A stretch of 64,000 bases of DNA from Chloroflexota bacterium (GCA_022616275.1 JAKEFB010000115.1:32814-96813), one strand, 5' to 3'. Shown: positions 32,212 through 40,779, counted from the first letter of the stretch. Numbers and translations are program-made. The notes: generated from the sequence alone by a model not told the origin.

Positions 32212-34413
32212 CTATTGCTGGGTAGCGACGTACAGGGTGTTGTCGGCGACGATAAAGACGCGCAGCGGGTTTTCGGCCACGGCAAAATCGGCCGCCCGGG
32301 CAAAAAGCTCCTGGCCGGTCGTGTCGGTCGCTTTGAACTGGCCCAGGAAGCCGCCCCCCAGGCTTAAATAAAGCAGCCGGCCGGTGCTGGGGTCCAGAAC
32401 GTAGATAGAAGAGTTGAGCCCCTGGCCGGCAATCTTGACCGCCGTAGGGGCCTGCATAGGCACGATTGGCGGCGAATCTGTGTCGCTGGTCAGGAATTCC
32501 GCTTCATTCCAAAGCAGACGGTCGCCCACGTAGCGCCGCAGCCGGCCGTCCCGGTAAGCCAGGATAACGCTGCCGTCCTCGCTGTAGATGGCCAGGTCCG
32601 CCGCCTGGTCCAGGTCACCGCTGTCGCCAAAGGTCAGGGAGCGCTGCTCGTCATTGATCGTAAAGCCATCCCCCTCGGCAAAGTAGCGCCAGATCTGTTC
32701 GCTGCCACTGTCCAGGATGTAGAGGCGCTCGTTGAAGCTGGTAATGGCCACCGGCTGCCGCCAGTCGCTGGCCAGGCCCAGGCGGACGGCGCGTACGTCG
32801 CCCAGGTTGGGGTAATAAGTGACCAATGCGCCATTGCTATCCAGGACGGCCATGCCGTCACGGCTGACTGCCTGGCCACGCGGCCGCCACATCAGGTCAA
32901 TCAACTGGCCGACGACGTGGTTGCCGACGACATCGCTGCCAGACAAAATGAGTTCCGGGTCTAGGGTGGTCAAGTTAAGGTAAGTTTCGTCTGTCTCGTG
33001 GCGATAGACCCGGTTGCCGGCTGCGTCCAGCAGGAATATGCCCCCGTTTAACTCGTCACCCAGGGCAATGGAAGTCAACAGCGTTCCCTCAGGGTACTCG
33101 TAGAGGGGTTGGACCACCAGCCGGGTAATGCCTTCCAGGGTGTCCAGCTCCTTCTGGGCCTCACGGCGCAGGCGGTTGATTTCCTCGTTGCCCGGCTGTA
33201 GGCTTTCGGCGTAGTCGGCCAGGGCCAGCACTCGGAAGTAATGATTCTGTTCCTCCTCACGCGTCGTGGCGGCCTGGGCCAGGGTCAGGTTTTGGTTCAT
33301 TTCCTGCCGGATTTCGGCCACGCGGACGATCCGGCCGCGCTGCAAGAAGACCGTTGTGACGGCTACGGTGACGATCAGGGGAATGAGAATGGCCAGAATG
33401 GCCGGTATCGCCCAACCGGTATATTCACCAGGCGCCGGCCGGCCCGGCCGAAGCCGATCCAGCAGTTGGGCCAGCCAGCCGGTAAAGCGTGATAGCCCTT
33501 TGGCCGCCTGGGCCGTGGTCTTACGGGCTGTAGTTTCCACCGTTTCGACGTCCAGGTTGGCCACGGCCGGCGGCAGCCGGCGCGGCACGAAAGGCATGCT
33601 GCGGGCGGCTACGGGCCTGGCAGGTTCCAGGTCGCGTTGGGGTCGGCCGGTCGGCGGCGAGAGACGTTGCCCCGAAGGACGGGTAGCCGGCAGAGAAACG
33701 GCCGCGGCCGAAGGCCGGGTGGCGTCGGGTACGTAGTCGGGCGCTTCGTCAGTAAACTCCAGCACCAACACCCGGGCCGAGTCCTGGCCGATAATTTCGC
33801 TTAACTCGCGTAGGCTGTTCTCAATCTCTGCGCCGATGAGGATGTTGTTGAAGGCTCGTGTAGGCAAGTGGGCCAGGCGTGGGTCGGCCAGCAGGAACAT
33901 ATTGCCTGGCTGGAGCCAGTTGTGGAAGAAGCGAATGTCCAGCCCGGCCGTGCGGCCCATGGGCGTGATGCGGGGCGGGTCGTTGGGCGGCAGCCGCTCG
34001 ACGCCGAAATTGTGGCCGACGAAGGCAAAGGTTTCCCCCGCCTGGGCTATGTATAGCTCTTCGCCGCGCAAAACGGCGCAGGTGATGGCGCCCTCGCGGG
34101 CCACGTTGGCCCCGCTGACGTTATGTTGCAACAGGAGCCGGTTGGTCTCGATGATGGCCCGGCGCAGGGCGGCCGTCACGCTGCCAGGCGTCTGGTAAAA
34201 GAGATTGCTGATCGAGTCCAGCAAGTCCTGGGCCAGGACGGCCGTTTCGGCCGGCGGCCCGCTCAACGTCAGGTGGGCGAAGAGAAAATCCCTGTCCCGG
34301 CCGTGGGCCGCCCGGGATGGGGCTTTTTGGGCCAGCAAACCTGGCACACTCTCTGTGTCCTGAGGCTGCCCGTTGACAATATAAAGCTGGCCGGTGATTG
34401 CTTGTAATTCCAT
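32212..34413 (-). CDS. Membrane protein: PP2C-like domain, one helix, beta-propeller
   Basis: A 733-aa protein in three parts. Residues 1-220 look like a PP2C/PPM-type phosphatase fold (DRDFLFAHLTLSG; helices around ALRRAIIETNRLLLQHN; ITCAVLRGEELYIAQAGET), but the metal-binding DG motif is not clear, so it may be catalytically dead. A Pro/Arg-rich linker at about 240-350 precedes one transmembrane helix (WAIPAILAILIPLIVTVAVTTVF). After a coiled coil, the extracytoplasmic part has repeated strands (LYILDSGSEQIWRY; SIYVLDPSTGRLLYL) of an NHL-like propeller. It may counteract Ser/Thr kinases. Start at ATG 34413. Confidence 0.7.
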   Translation of the reverse strand: MELQAITGQLYIVNGQPQDTESVPGLLAQKAPSRAAHGRDRDFLFAHLTLSGPPAETAVLAQDLLDSISNLFYQTPGSVTAALRRAIIETNRLLLQHNVSGANVAREGAITCAVLRGEELYIAQAGETFAFVGHNFGVERLPPNDPPRITPMGRTAGLDIRFFHNWLQPGNMFLLADPRLAHLPTRAFNNILIGAEIENSLRELSEIIGQDSARVLVLEFTDEAPDYVPDATRPSAAAVSLPATRPSGQRLSPPTGRPQRDLEPARPVAARSMPFVPRRLPPAVANLDVETVETTARKTTAQAAKGLSRFTGWLAQLLDRLRPGRPAPGEYTGWAIPAILAILIPLIVTVAVTTVFLQRGRIVRVAEIRQEMNQNLTLAQAATTREEEQNHYFRVLALADYAESLQPGNEEINRLRREAQKELDTLEGITRLVVQPLYEYPEGTLLTSIALGDELNGGIFLLDAAGNRVYRHETDETYLNLTTLDPELILSGSDVVGNHVVGQLIDLMWRPRGQAVSRDGMAVLDSNGALVTYYPNLGDVRAVRLGLASDWRQPVAITSFNERLYILDSGSEQIWRYFAEGDGFTINDEQRSLTFGDSGDLDQAADLAIYSEDGSVILAYRDGRLRRYVGDRLLWNEAEFLTSDTDSPPIVPMQAPTAVKIAGQGLNSSIYVLDPSTGRLLYLSLGGGFLGQFKATDTTGQELFARAADFAVAENPLRVFIVADNTLYVATQQ

Positions 34414-34496
34414 CCCCGCACAAGGATAGCACGGGAGCGAAGGGAGCACAAAGGGATTTTTCACAAGGGGTGGGTGGGGGTAAAATGGGGCCGGGA

Positions 34497-34556
34497 GTAA
34501 TTTGGTAATTGGGTATTGGTTATTGGTTATTTTATAACCAATAACCAACCACCACT
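34497..34556. repeat. Inverted repeat of GGTTATT/AATAACC units
   Basis: GGTATTGGTTATTGGTTATTTTATAACCAATAACCAACC forms an almost perfect hairpin in the divergent region. The first units GTAATTTGGTAATTGGG link it to the TAATTGG family. Confidence 0.8.
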
Positions 34557-34567
34557 GGAGGTTCATG

Positions 34568-35323
34568 ATGAAAGTCTTGGTTGCCGGAGAGTTGCCTTTG
34601 GTGGAAGAGGTGAGCCAGTTGTGCCTGGCGGCCGGGCACAGTACGGACCTGTACCTGGTTGAGGATTTCTTCAGCGCCGTGCAGAGCGGCTACCTGTTGG
34701 ATAACACGTCCGAGGTGGACGTGGTCATTGAGTTGCACAATGAATCGGCCGCCGCCAAAAACGAGTTAATGGTGGCCCTGGCCGACGCCGTGCCTTTTGG
34801 CGCACTGATCTTAACTTCAGCCCTGGCCACCAGCGCCACCCAGGCGGCCTCCTGGGTGCCGAAGCCGGAGCGGGTAGTAGGCTTTGGTTTGCTGCCGCCG
34901 CTGGCCGCCAACGGCCTGGTCGAACTGGCCCCCGCCCTGCAGACGGCCGGGGCCAGCCTGGAGCGGGCCAAGAGCTTTTGGCAGGGGCTGGGCTACGAGC
35001 CGATTGTCGTGGCCGACGGGCCAGGCCTGGTACGCGCCCGGACGGTCTGCTGTCTGATTAACGAGGCGGTCAGCGCCCTGATGGAGGGAGTGGCCTCGGC
35101 CGCCGACATTGATAAAGCCATGAAGCTGGGCGCCAACTACCCCCTCGGCCCCCTGGAGTGGGCCGACCACATTGGTCTGGACGTCGTCCTGGGCGTAATG
35201 ACCGGTCTGTTTAACGAGTGGGGCGACGACCGCTACCGGCCGGCCCCCTTGCTGCGCCGCATGGTCCAGGCCGGCCGGCTGGGCAAGAAGAGCGGCGAGG
35301 GGTTTTATACGTATGAGGGGTAG
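34568..35323 (+). CDS. 3-hydroxyacyl-CoA dehydrogenase-like protein with degenerate NAD site
   Basis: A 251-aa paralogue of the HCDH family. The C-terminal domain is well kept (VCCLINEAVSALMEGVASAADIDKAMKLG; PLGPLEWADHIGLDVVL; LGKKSGEGFYTYEG). The N-terminal Rossmann start, normally GxGxxG, reads VLVAGELPLVEEVSQLC, so the dinucleotide loop is absent and the catalytic region has FGLLPPLAANGLVEL in place of HFFNP. It is probably not a normal dehydrogenase. TGGAGG precedes ATG 34568 (alternative 34565). Confidence 0.8.
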   Translation: MKVLVAGELPLVEEVSQLCLAAGHSTDLYLVEDFFSAVQSGYLLDNTSEVDVVIELHNESAAAKNELMVALADAVPFGALILTSALATSATQAASWVPKPERVVGFGLLPPLAANGLVELAPALQTAGASLERAKSFWQGLGYEPIVVADGPGLVRARTVCCLINEAVSALMEGVASAADIDKAMKLGANYPLGPLEWADHIGLDVVLGVMTGLFNEWGDDRYRPAPLLRRMVQAGRLGKKSGEGFYTYEG

Positions 35324-35332
35324 TTGGCCTGA

Positions 35333-35396
35333 AGGTGACTGGCACTTTAGGAGGCTATTTTAGGGTAACGGTCCCCTGAAAAAGTGCCAGTCACCT
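35333..35396. repeat. Inverted repeat with 16-bp perfect arms
   Basis: AGGTGACTGGCACTTT (35333-35348) and AAAGTGCCAGTCACCT (35381-35396) are perfect reverse complements 32 nt apart. A related element begins at 48756 with AGGTGACTGTCACTT. Confidence 0.85.
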
Positions 35397-35422
35397 GGGT
35401 GGATACGGTGGCGGATAGGGCG

Positions 35423-35671
35423 ATGGCCGTTAAGCGGTGTTATTTGTGTGCGGAGGACCCGGAGGCGCGGCGGCTTTACGGCCGTCAGGGACTGGCCCAG
35501 GGGAGCGACTGCCCACTCTGTTACCGGCCGGCCTGCCGCTTTCACCTGACAGTCGTCCGCTGGCGCTGGCGCGAGAGCGGCCTGGTAGACTCAACCCTCA
35601 TCTGCAAACGCTGCAAAAACACCTACGAACACCGCAATTGGGACGTGGCCAGGCGGGACTGGATTACATGA
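35423..35671 (+). CDS. Small multi-Cys zinc-ribbon-like protein
   Basis: An 82-aa protein with CYLC near the N-terminus, then CPLC, CRFH and CKRC, enough ligands for two zinc sites (treble-clef/ribbon style). It is basic and soluble. I do not recognise the family; a nucleic-acid or protein-binding adaptor is plausible. The start at 35423 follows GATAGGG; a GTG at 35384 would begin inside the inverted repeat. Confidence 0.6.
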   Translation: MAVKRCYLCAEDPEARRLYGRQGLAQGSDCPLCYRPACRFHLTVVRWRWRESGLVDSTLICKRCKNTYEHRNWDVARRDWIT

Positions 35672-35844
35672 TGGGGAGAGCGGGGGAGGGGGTGAGGGGG
35701 AGAACGCTCCTTGTCACCTTGAAGCTGTGCTTTTTCTTTGCCTTCAACGCTAATCGTAGGCGAACTTTGTTTTCAGCGCAACTAACCAGGGCCAACTTTC
35801 GCAAGCGAGCGCTGCCCACGCCGGGCTGGTTGCCGTGAGGCGAA

Positions 35845-38493
35845 TCAATACCGGCGGGGGGGTGGGATGTCTTCAAACAGCGCTTTGGCCTCTGTCGCCA
35901 GATCCATCCTTCCGCCCCGCTCCCAGAGCGCCGCGTATCTTTCTGCGCCTAGTTCCGCCTGTAGGCGGGCACGACATTCCGCTAGCAGTGGCCACTTTTC
36001 CATCCAGCCCCTGGCGCTGAGCGGATGGTTCTCGACCAGTCCCAATATCTCTACCGCCCGTTCTTTCTGGCCTTCGTGGGCAAGCAGGACGGCCGCGATA
36101 GGCAGCAGCCACGTCCAGGTGCCCCGTGTCCGGACCACTTGGGCGGCGGCGTATAGATGGTGCCAGGCAAGATCGTAATTGCCCGACCCGCAGTGGGCCA
36201 GCGCCAGGGGCCAGCCGCTATAGAAGATAGCCGGCGCCTTTGAAGAGCTTACTTCGCTTTCCTGGCCCAACGCCTGGCTCAGAACGTAATTGCCGGCGAT
36301 GCCGGCTACCAGGCTGAGAGCGGCTCGGGCTTGCGTGTTGGAGGGAGGGATATCGGCGATGGCCAACCCCTCCTCCGCCAGTTGCCTGGCTTTGTCCATC
36401 TCGCCCTTCAAGAAGTGAGCCAGAGCAAGCCCTGCTTTAGAGGACGTCAGGATGCTCAATGCCCCTGCTTCACTGGCAATGCCAACCGCTTGATGCCAAT
36501 ACTGTTCGGCGGCCGCATAGTCGCCCGTATGCTGCGCACCAAACCCGAGCAGAGTGAGTATTCCGCATTCATCTACTTTGCTCCCGGCCTGGCGCGTTAG
36601 CTCCAGGCATTCCCCCCTGAGCTTCATAATGTCAAGCCCTTGAAAATAGCCAAGGTAACTAACCATGTACAGGGCCCGTGCCATATAGAAGAGGTCGTTC
36701 AGTGCCCGGAAACGCTCAAAGCTTTCCTGGCTGGCCTTCAGACCGCTGGCAACGTCACCGGTGAGATCATGGTATGCGGCAAGCGCAAACAAGGAGAAAG
36801 CGATCTCCGCCTCGTCGCCCTGCTGCCGGGCGAGGGCCATCCCACCTTCCACATTCCTCTTGACCTCCTCGGCCGGCGCGATGAGGAACTTTTGTAATAT
36901 GGCCAGACGCGTGCTGATTCTTCCCCATACCGGACCTGGCTCCTCTCCTTCAAGTCGCGCCAATTTATCCTGGGCCAGGCGCAAAAGCTCGACACCTTCT
37001 TGAAATCGGCCGCGCATCTTAAAGAAGAGGAAGAGCACTTCCACCGCCCGATTGATGCCCTCGACATCTCCGCGTTGCGCCGCCCAGCGCCAGGCGGCGC
37101 GCACGTTCTCCAGGTCTGCTTCAATCTCAGCCAATGCCTCTAGCTGCCTCTGCCCTTTCAGGCCGGCTTCTTGTGCCTGGAGCCACTTCAGAAAGTAGGC
37201 GCTGTGCGCATCACGGGCGGTCTCACTCGAGCCGGCCGCCTTCAGTTTGTCCATTCCATAGCGGCGCAACAGTTCGTGCATCTCATAGCGGCCTTCGCGA
37301 GCCATGGTGAAAAAGGATTTATCGGCCAGCTTGCGGAGCACGGGCAGGCTGGCACCGGCCACGTCCTGCGCCGCCGGCCGGGTAAAGCCGCCGCGGAAGA
37401 CGGCTAGCTTCATAAACTGGTGCTGCTCTGCTTCCGGCAGCCGACTCCAGGAGTAGTCAAAGCTGGCCCGCACACTTCGCTGGCGCGGCGGCAGGTCCTG
37501 CAATTCACCTTCCAGGAAATCCAGGCCCTTGGCAATCTCCTCCGCAATTTCGGCCAGGGAAAGCAGTTCCAGCCAGCCGGCGGCCAGGACAATGGCCAGG
37601 GGCATTCCCTCCAGGAGCTGGCAGATGCGGAGGATCTGGCCGGTCTCTTCCTCACCAGGCTGCAGTTCAGGACGGACATGGCGGGCATGCTGAACGAATA
37701 GCTGGGCGGCGCTGTAAGCTTCTAGCCTGGCAGCGGGCAGGGCGTGACCGTTCTGGTCCCAGTCGGGGAAATCCATCTCATGCACCACGACGAGGACCTC
37801 ATTCTGAAGATTGAGACGCTCGCGAGACGTCACCAGAAGCTTCACGCCTGGCGCGCCCTGCAGCAATTCGGTCAACAGCTCAGCGCCATCCAGCAAATGC
37901 TCGAAGTTGTCCAGGACAAGCAGGATCTCTTTATTGCCTAGATAGCCCAGCAGTTGTTGTTTGGGTTCTTCTGGGTTGGAAAAGCGGAAGCCCAGCCGCT
38001 CAGCGATGGTTGCTGCGATGTGGTCCGGCGATTCGAGCGCTGCCAGCGGAACAAACGCAACGCCATGATGGAAGGCTTTCTGTGCCCGTGAAGCGGCCTC
38101 TAGCGCCAGCCGCGATTTGCCAATGCCGCCGGGACCGATGAGCGTCAAGAGGCGATGGCTGCGCTCCGCAAACAGCTTGCTAATGTCGGCAAGTTCCTGC
38201 TTGCGGCCGACAAACGGCGTGGCCGGCACCGGCAGGTTTTTCCTGAGAACTGAAGCCTGGGACCAGTCGTAGAAGGGTATGGAGGGTAAGAGACCCAGCT
38301 CTCTGCCCCTGGCCACGGCCCCGGTGCGGTTGCTCACATCCAGCTTGCCGAAGATCTGCCGGTTGTACCACTTCACCGTGCCAACCGTCAGCACCAGCGC
38401 CCCGGCAATCTCCGCATCGGTCAATCCCTCGGCAAGAAGGGACAGCACCTGCAATTCCCTGCTGGTAAGGAGTTCATACAGCTCTTCGCTCAT
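35845..38493 (-). CDS. LuxR-type STAND regulator with N-terminal HTH, AAA/NB-ARC and TPR
   Basis: An 882-aa regulator. The HTH is at the N-terminus (residues 1-65: LTSRELQVLSLLAEGLTDAEIAGAL...TVKWYNRQIFGKL), opposite to the classic LuxR/MalT order with C-terminal HTH. An ATPase follows with Walker A GPGGIGKSRLALE near 127 and Walker B LLVLDNFEHLLDGA near 205. The rest (about 430-870) consists of TPR-like helical repeats for ligand or protein sensing. Such proteins oligomerise on inducer binding. Target unknown; the gene is isolated on its strand. Confidence 0.88.
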   Translation of the reverse strand: MSEELYELLTSRELQVLSLLAEGLTDAEIAGALVLTVGTVKWYNRQIFGKLDVSNRTGAVARGRELGLLPSIPFYDWSQASVLRKNLPVPATPFVGRKQELADISKLFAERSHRLLTLIGPGGIGKSRLALEAASRAQKAFHHGVAFVPLAALESPDHIAATIAERLGFRFSNPEEPKQQLLGYLGNKEILLVLDNFEHLLDGAELLTELLQGAPGVKLLVTSRERLNLQNEVLVVVHEMDFPDWDQNGHALPAARLEAYSAAQLFVQHARHVRPELQPGEEETGQILRICQLLEGMPLAIVLAAGWLELLSLAEIAEEIAKGLDFLEGELQDLPPRQRSVRASFDYSWSRLPEAEQHQFMKLAVFRGGFTRPAAQDVAGASLPVLRKLADKSFFTMAREGRYEMHELLRRYGMDKLKAAGSSETARDAHSAYFLKWLQAQEAGLKGQRQLEALAEIEADLENVRAAWRWAAQRGDVEGINRAVEVLFLFFKMRGRFQEGVELLRLAQDKLARLEGEEPGPVWGRISTRLAILQKFLIAPAEEVKRNVEGGMALARQQGDEAEIAFSLFALAAYHDLTGDVASGLKASQESFERFRALNDLFYMARALYMVSYLGYFQGLDIMKLRGECLELTRQAGSKVDECGILTLLGFGAQHTGDYAAAEQYWHQAVGIASEAGALSILTSSKAGLALAHFLKGEMDKARQLAEEGLAIADIPPSNTQARAALSLVAGIAGNYVLSQALGQESEVSSSKAPAIFYSGWPLALAHCGSGNYDLAWHHLYAAAQVVRTRGTWTWLLPIAAVLLAHEGQKERAVEILGLVENHPLSARGWMEKWPLLAECRARLQAELGAERYAALWERGGRMDLATEAKALFEDIPPPRRY

Positions 38494-38968
38494 CGTTCCT
38501 GCGAACCTTCGCCTTCACTTGGCCTGCCCGATGGCGGTGCGGAGAGCGCCAGGCCAATAATACCCTCCTATCTGCAGGCGGGTCAAATCCCTCCTTGAAC
38601 CCTGTCTTTCGACAGGTGACAGCTAGCCCAAGGAGCGGTTATGCTGTAGATAGTGGTTAATCTTGCAGAGACCGTTTGAGTGGAGGTAAAGAGATGAATA
38701 CAGTCATTCGTATCGCTGCGGGTCGTGAAAGGCGCCTCCTGATGCTTGGCGGCACACTCGTCTTACTCTTGATTTTCGCCACCTGACATCACGTGCGATG
38801 GACTTAAGCATACTCAAATTGGAGTTGTGCCAGAATACATGTAATATGGTCGATCCACTTTGTGAGCGGGCTCGGCGGTGCTGGCTCGGCGTGCTGCTGA
38901 GCTACGGGTTCATCCCGCCTGCCGTGCCCGATTTTGAAAATGCAGCAGGCTAAAGTAAGGAGAATTTT
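38494..38968. other. Gene-poor interval with a possible gene remnant
   Basis: Contains a CCTGTC-TTTC-GACAGG hairpin near 38601-38616 and the short frame at 38694-38786. The stretch 38787-38950 has no coding frame but has patches of gene-like composition, so it may be the eroded rest of a gene whose beginning is the 38694 frame. Confidence 0.4.
38694..38786 (+). CDS. Very short hydrophobic peptide or 5' end of a lost gene
   Basis: A 30-codon frame behind an excellent ribosome binding site (GTGGAGGT, 8 nt before ATG). The peptide is basic, then hydrophobic (LLMLGGTLVLLLIFAT), like a signal anchor. Either a small membrane peptide or the start of an exported protein whose remainder has decayed. 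Confidence 0.4.
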   Translation: MNTVIRIAAGRERRLLMLGGTLVLLLIFAT

Positions 38969-39370
38969 ATGCGTATCAGACTGGTAATAGCTGTCCTGAT
39001 GATCGTGATCAGCGGGCTGGCGTGTGCTCAGACAGAAGCCAACGACCCCCCTGCGCAGGATTTGCTGGACCTTTCGGGCACCTACAACGTGACCGGAACG
39101 TCGCTGGATGGGGTGCGCTATGCGGGCGATGCGATCATCACCCGCACCACAGGGAACGATTACCGCATCGAGTGGACGTTCGCCAGCCAATCGCAGACGG
39201 GCACGGGCACGTTTGACGGCACGACCTTTAACGTCAAGTGGCAGATGGGCTCGGAGGCATCCGGCACGGCGACCTACACGCTCCAGCCGGATGGATCGCT
39301 GGTGGGCACATGGACCCAGGACGGCGTCGAAGGGGAAGGATCGGAGTCGCTCACGCCGCAGATCGAGTAA
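38969..39370 (+). CDS. Putative lipoprotein, beta-rich
   Basis: A 133-aa exported protein. Signal peptide MRIRLVIAVLMIVISGLAC ends in a lipobox-like GLAC, so Cys19 is the probable lipid attachment site. The mature part alternates Gly/Thr-rich strands (GTYNVTGTSLDG; TGTGTFDGTTFNVKW; PDGSLVGTWTQDG), fitting a small beta-barrel anchored outside. TAAGGAG gives a good start. Function unknown. Confidence 0.75.
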   Translation: MRIRLVIAVLMIVISGLACAQTEANDPPAQDLLDLSGTYNVTGTSLDGVRYAGDAIITRTTGNDYRIEWTFASQSQTGTGTFDGTTFNVKWQMGSEASGTATYTLQPDGSLVGTWTQDGVEGEGSESLTPQIE

Positions 39371-39492
39371 GAGCCTCGCTGGCGATCAATCAACCGCTGT
39401 CCACAGGATGCGCACATGCAGCGCGCATTTTGGAAACATCCGAAGAAGAATAACTATTCATCTCCCCCTCACCTTGTCACTTTGTCACCCCC

Positions 39493-39774
39493 TCATTCAC
39501 TCTCAGGGTAGGTAGGCACATCCGGGCCGACAATCTCCCGGAAGAGGGCCAGGACTTCGCCTGGCTCGGCGTGGCGGCGCTGGATCGTCTTTTTAGAGAA
39601 GATGAGCGTGTCGTCAACACGTACTTCAAAAGCGCCTTTGCTGCCGGTAATGAGCGCCAGGCTCTCGATAACGTGTTGATAATTGCTGAGCAGGTCGTCC
39701 GTCACCCTGACGGCTCGCGACTCATAGTTTCAGGGGACGCAGTATTCAATCGAGATACGGTATTTTTTGTCCAT
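39493..39774 (-). CDS. SelW/Rdx-family selenoprotein (UGA = Sec15)
   Basis: A 93-codon frame interrupted once by TGA at 39730-39732. Read as Sec, the start is MDKKYRISIEYCVPU-NYESRA, the exact CxxU redox motif of the SelW/SelT/SelH (Rdx) family, followed by that family's C-terminal pattern GAFEVRVDDTLIFSKKT. Without the UGA the remaining frame would lack the motif and the first strand. A hairpin with 6 perfect pairs and a GGG loop (39699-39713) lies 22 nt after the UGA, as expected for a bacterial SECIS. The ribosome binding site is poor. No sel genes are in the window, so decoding is inferred. Confidence 0.8.
39699..39713 (-). promoter_or_regulatory. Putative bacterial SECIS hairpin of the SelW-like gene
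   Basis: On the minus strand CCGTCA-GGG-TGACGG, perfectly paired, with outer GTCG/CGAC pairs across a small internal loop. The loop begins with G and starts 22 nt after the UGA, within the range known for bacterial elements. Confidence 0.65.
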
Positions 39775-39844
39775 AGTGCCAGGTGTCAGGCGTCAAGTGC
39801 CAAGTGTCATGTATGACGAGCCGGCATCTTACCCCAATTCTGCC

Positions 39845-39896
39845 CTATCGTCCATCGCCCGTCGTCCATCCGTCGTCCGTCGTCCGTCCGTCACCT
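39845..39896. repeat. Tandem CGTCCAT/CGTCCGT heptamers
   Basis: CGTCCATCGCCCGTCGTCCATCCGTCGTCCGTCGTCC, of the same unit family as 1157-1188 and 40700-40733, next to the 3' end of the GNAT gene. Confidence 0.7.
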
Positions 39897-40661
39897 CCCC
39901 TTCCAATCATAATCACACGCCTGCGCCACCAACTGGAAGCCATGCCGGGCGACGATCGGCCGGCTCATGGCGCTGGCGTCAATCGTCAGGTAACGAGTGC
40001 CCCGCTGCATCGCTTCCTGGACGCGGACGGCCAGGACGGCCGTATACAGCCCGCGCTTACGGTAAGTCGCTACCGTCGAGCCGCCCCACAGCCCGGCAAA
40101 ATGGCCGTTGCCATAAAAATAGGTCCAGCCGGAGCAGACTGGTTGGCCCTCCACGTAGGCGACGTAGACACTCAGGTAGCCTGGTATCTCCAGGTGGTCG
40201 CCCAGCCGCTGTTTAATCCAGGCGAAACTGCCGCCCCAGACCTGCTCTTCCACCTTGATGACGTCTGCCAATTGGCCGCGTTGCCTGATAGGTCGAACGT
40301 CGGCCGTGACCGGCTCTAGCAGGGCGGCCGGCGCCTCGCGCAGATCCAGGACCATAATAGCATCCGGCTCTTGTCGCTCAAAACCGTGGGCCACCAGGCG
40401 CTCCCCTAAGTCGGGCGGTGTATCGTAGTCGTGTACTTTCCAGCTAAAAGGCTGGTTCAAGGGGGCCAGGGCGGCGATTTGCTCCTCGATGACGGCGTCG
40501 GCGTTGCTTTCGTTCAAACGGCTGTAGGCAATGAGGTTCGCGCCGGGCGCCGGCCGCACAAAGCGCACGACGTGAGGCAGCACGTCTTTCCGCGTGCCGG
40601 GATGCTCAATTTCGATCCGTTGCTCTTTGTCGTATAAGGCCAGCACTTCCTGAGTGTCCAT
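39891..40661 (-). CDS. GNAT-family N-acetyltransferase
   Basis: A 256-aa protein whose C-terminal half has the GNAT core: LSVYVAYVEGQPVCSGWTYF, then GLWGGSTVATYRKRGLYTAVLAVRVQEAM, the motif A acetyl-CoA loop (V.T....RG..TA), and YLTIDASAMSRPIVARHGF. The N-terminal half resembles a degenerate second GNAT fold. Substrate unknown. Confidence 0.85.
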   Translation of the reverse strand: MDTQEVLALYDKEQRIEIEHPGTRKDVLPHVVRFVRPAPGANLIAYSRLNESNADAVIEEQIAALAPLNQPFSWKVHDYDTPPDLGERLVAHGFERQEPDAIMVLDLREAPAALLEPVTADVRPIRQRGQLADVIKVEEQVWGGSFAWIKQRLGDHLEIPGYLSVYVAYVEGQPVCSGWTYFYGNGHFAGLWGGSTVATYRKRGLYTAVLAVRVQEAMQRGTRYLTIDASAMSRPIVARHGFQLVAQACDYDWKGR

Positions 40662-40699
40662 CTGTAAAATTATAGGCTGCCCGGCCGCGAAAGGAAAAT

Positions 40700-40733
40700 A
40701 CTATCGTCTATCGTCTATCGTCTGTCGTCAAAC
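40700..40733. repeat. Tandem CGTCTAT heptamers
   Basis: CTATCGTCTATCGTCTATCGTCTGTCGTC immediately upstream of the tRNA promoter, same unit as at 1157. Confidence 0.75.
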
Positions 40734-40779
40734 TGACAAACTACTCTGGACCAGGGCGATCCTTTACGTCAATCTGGTC

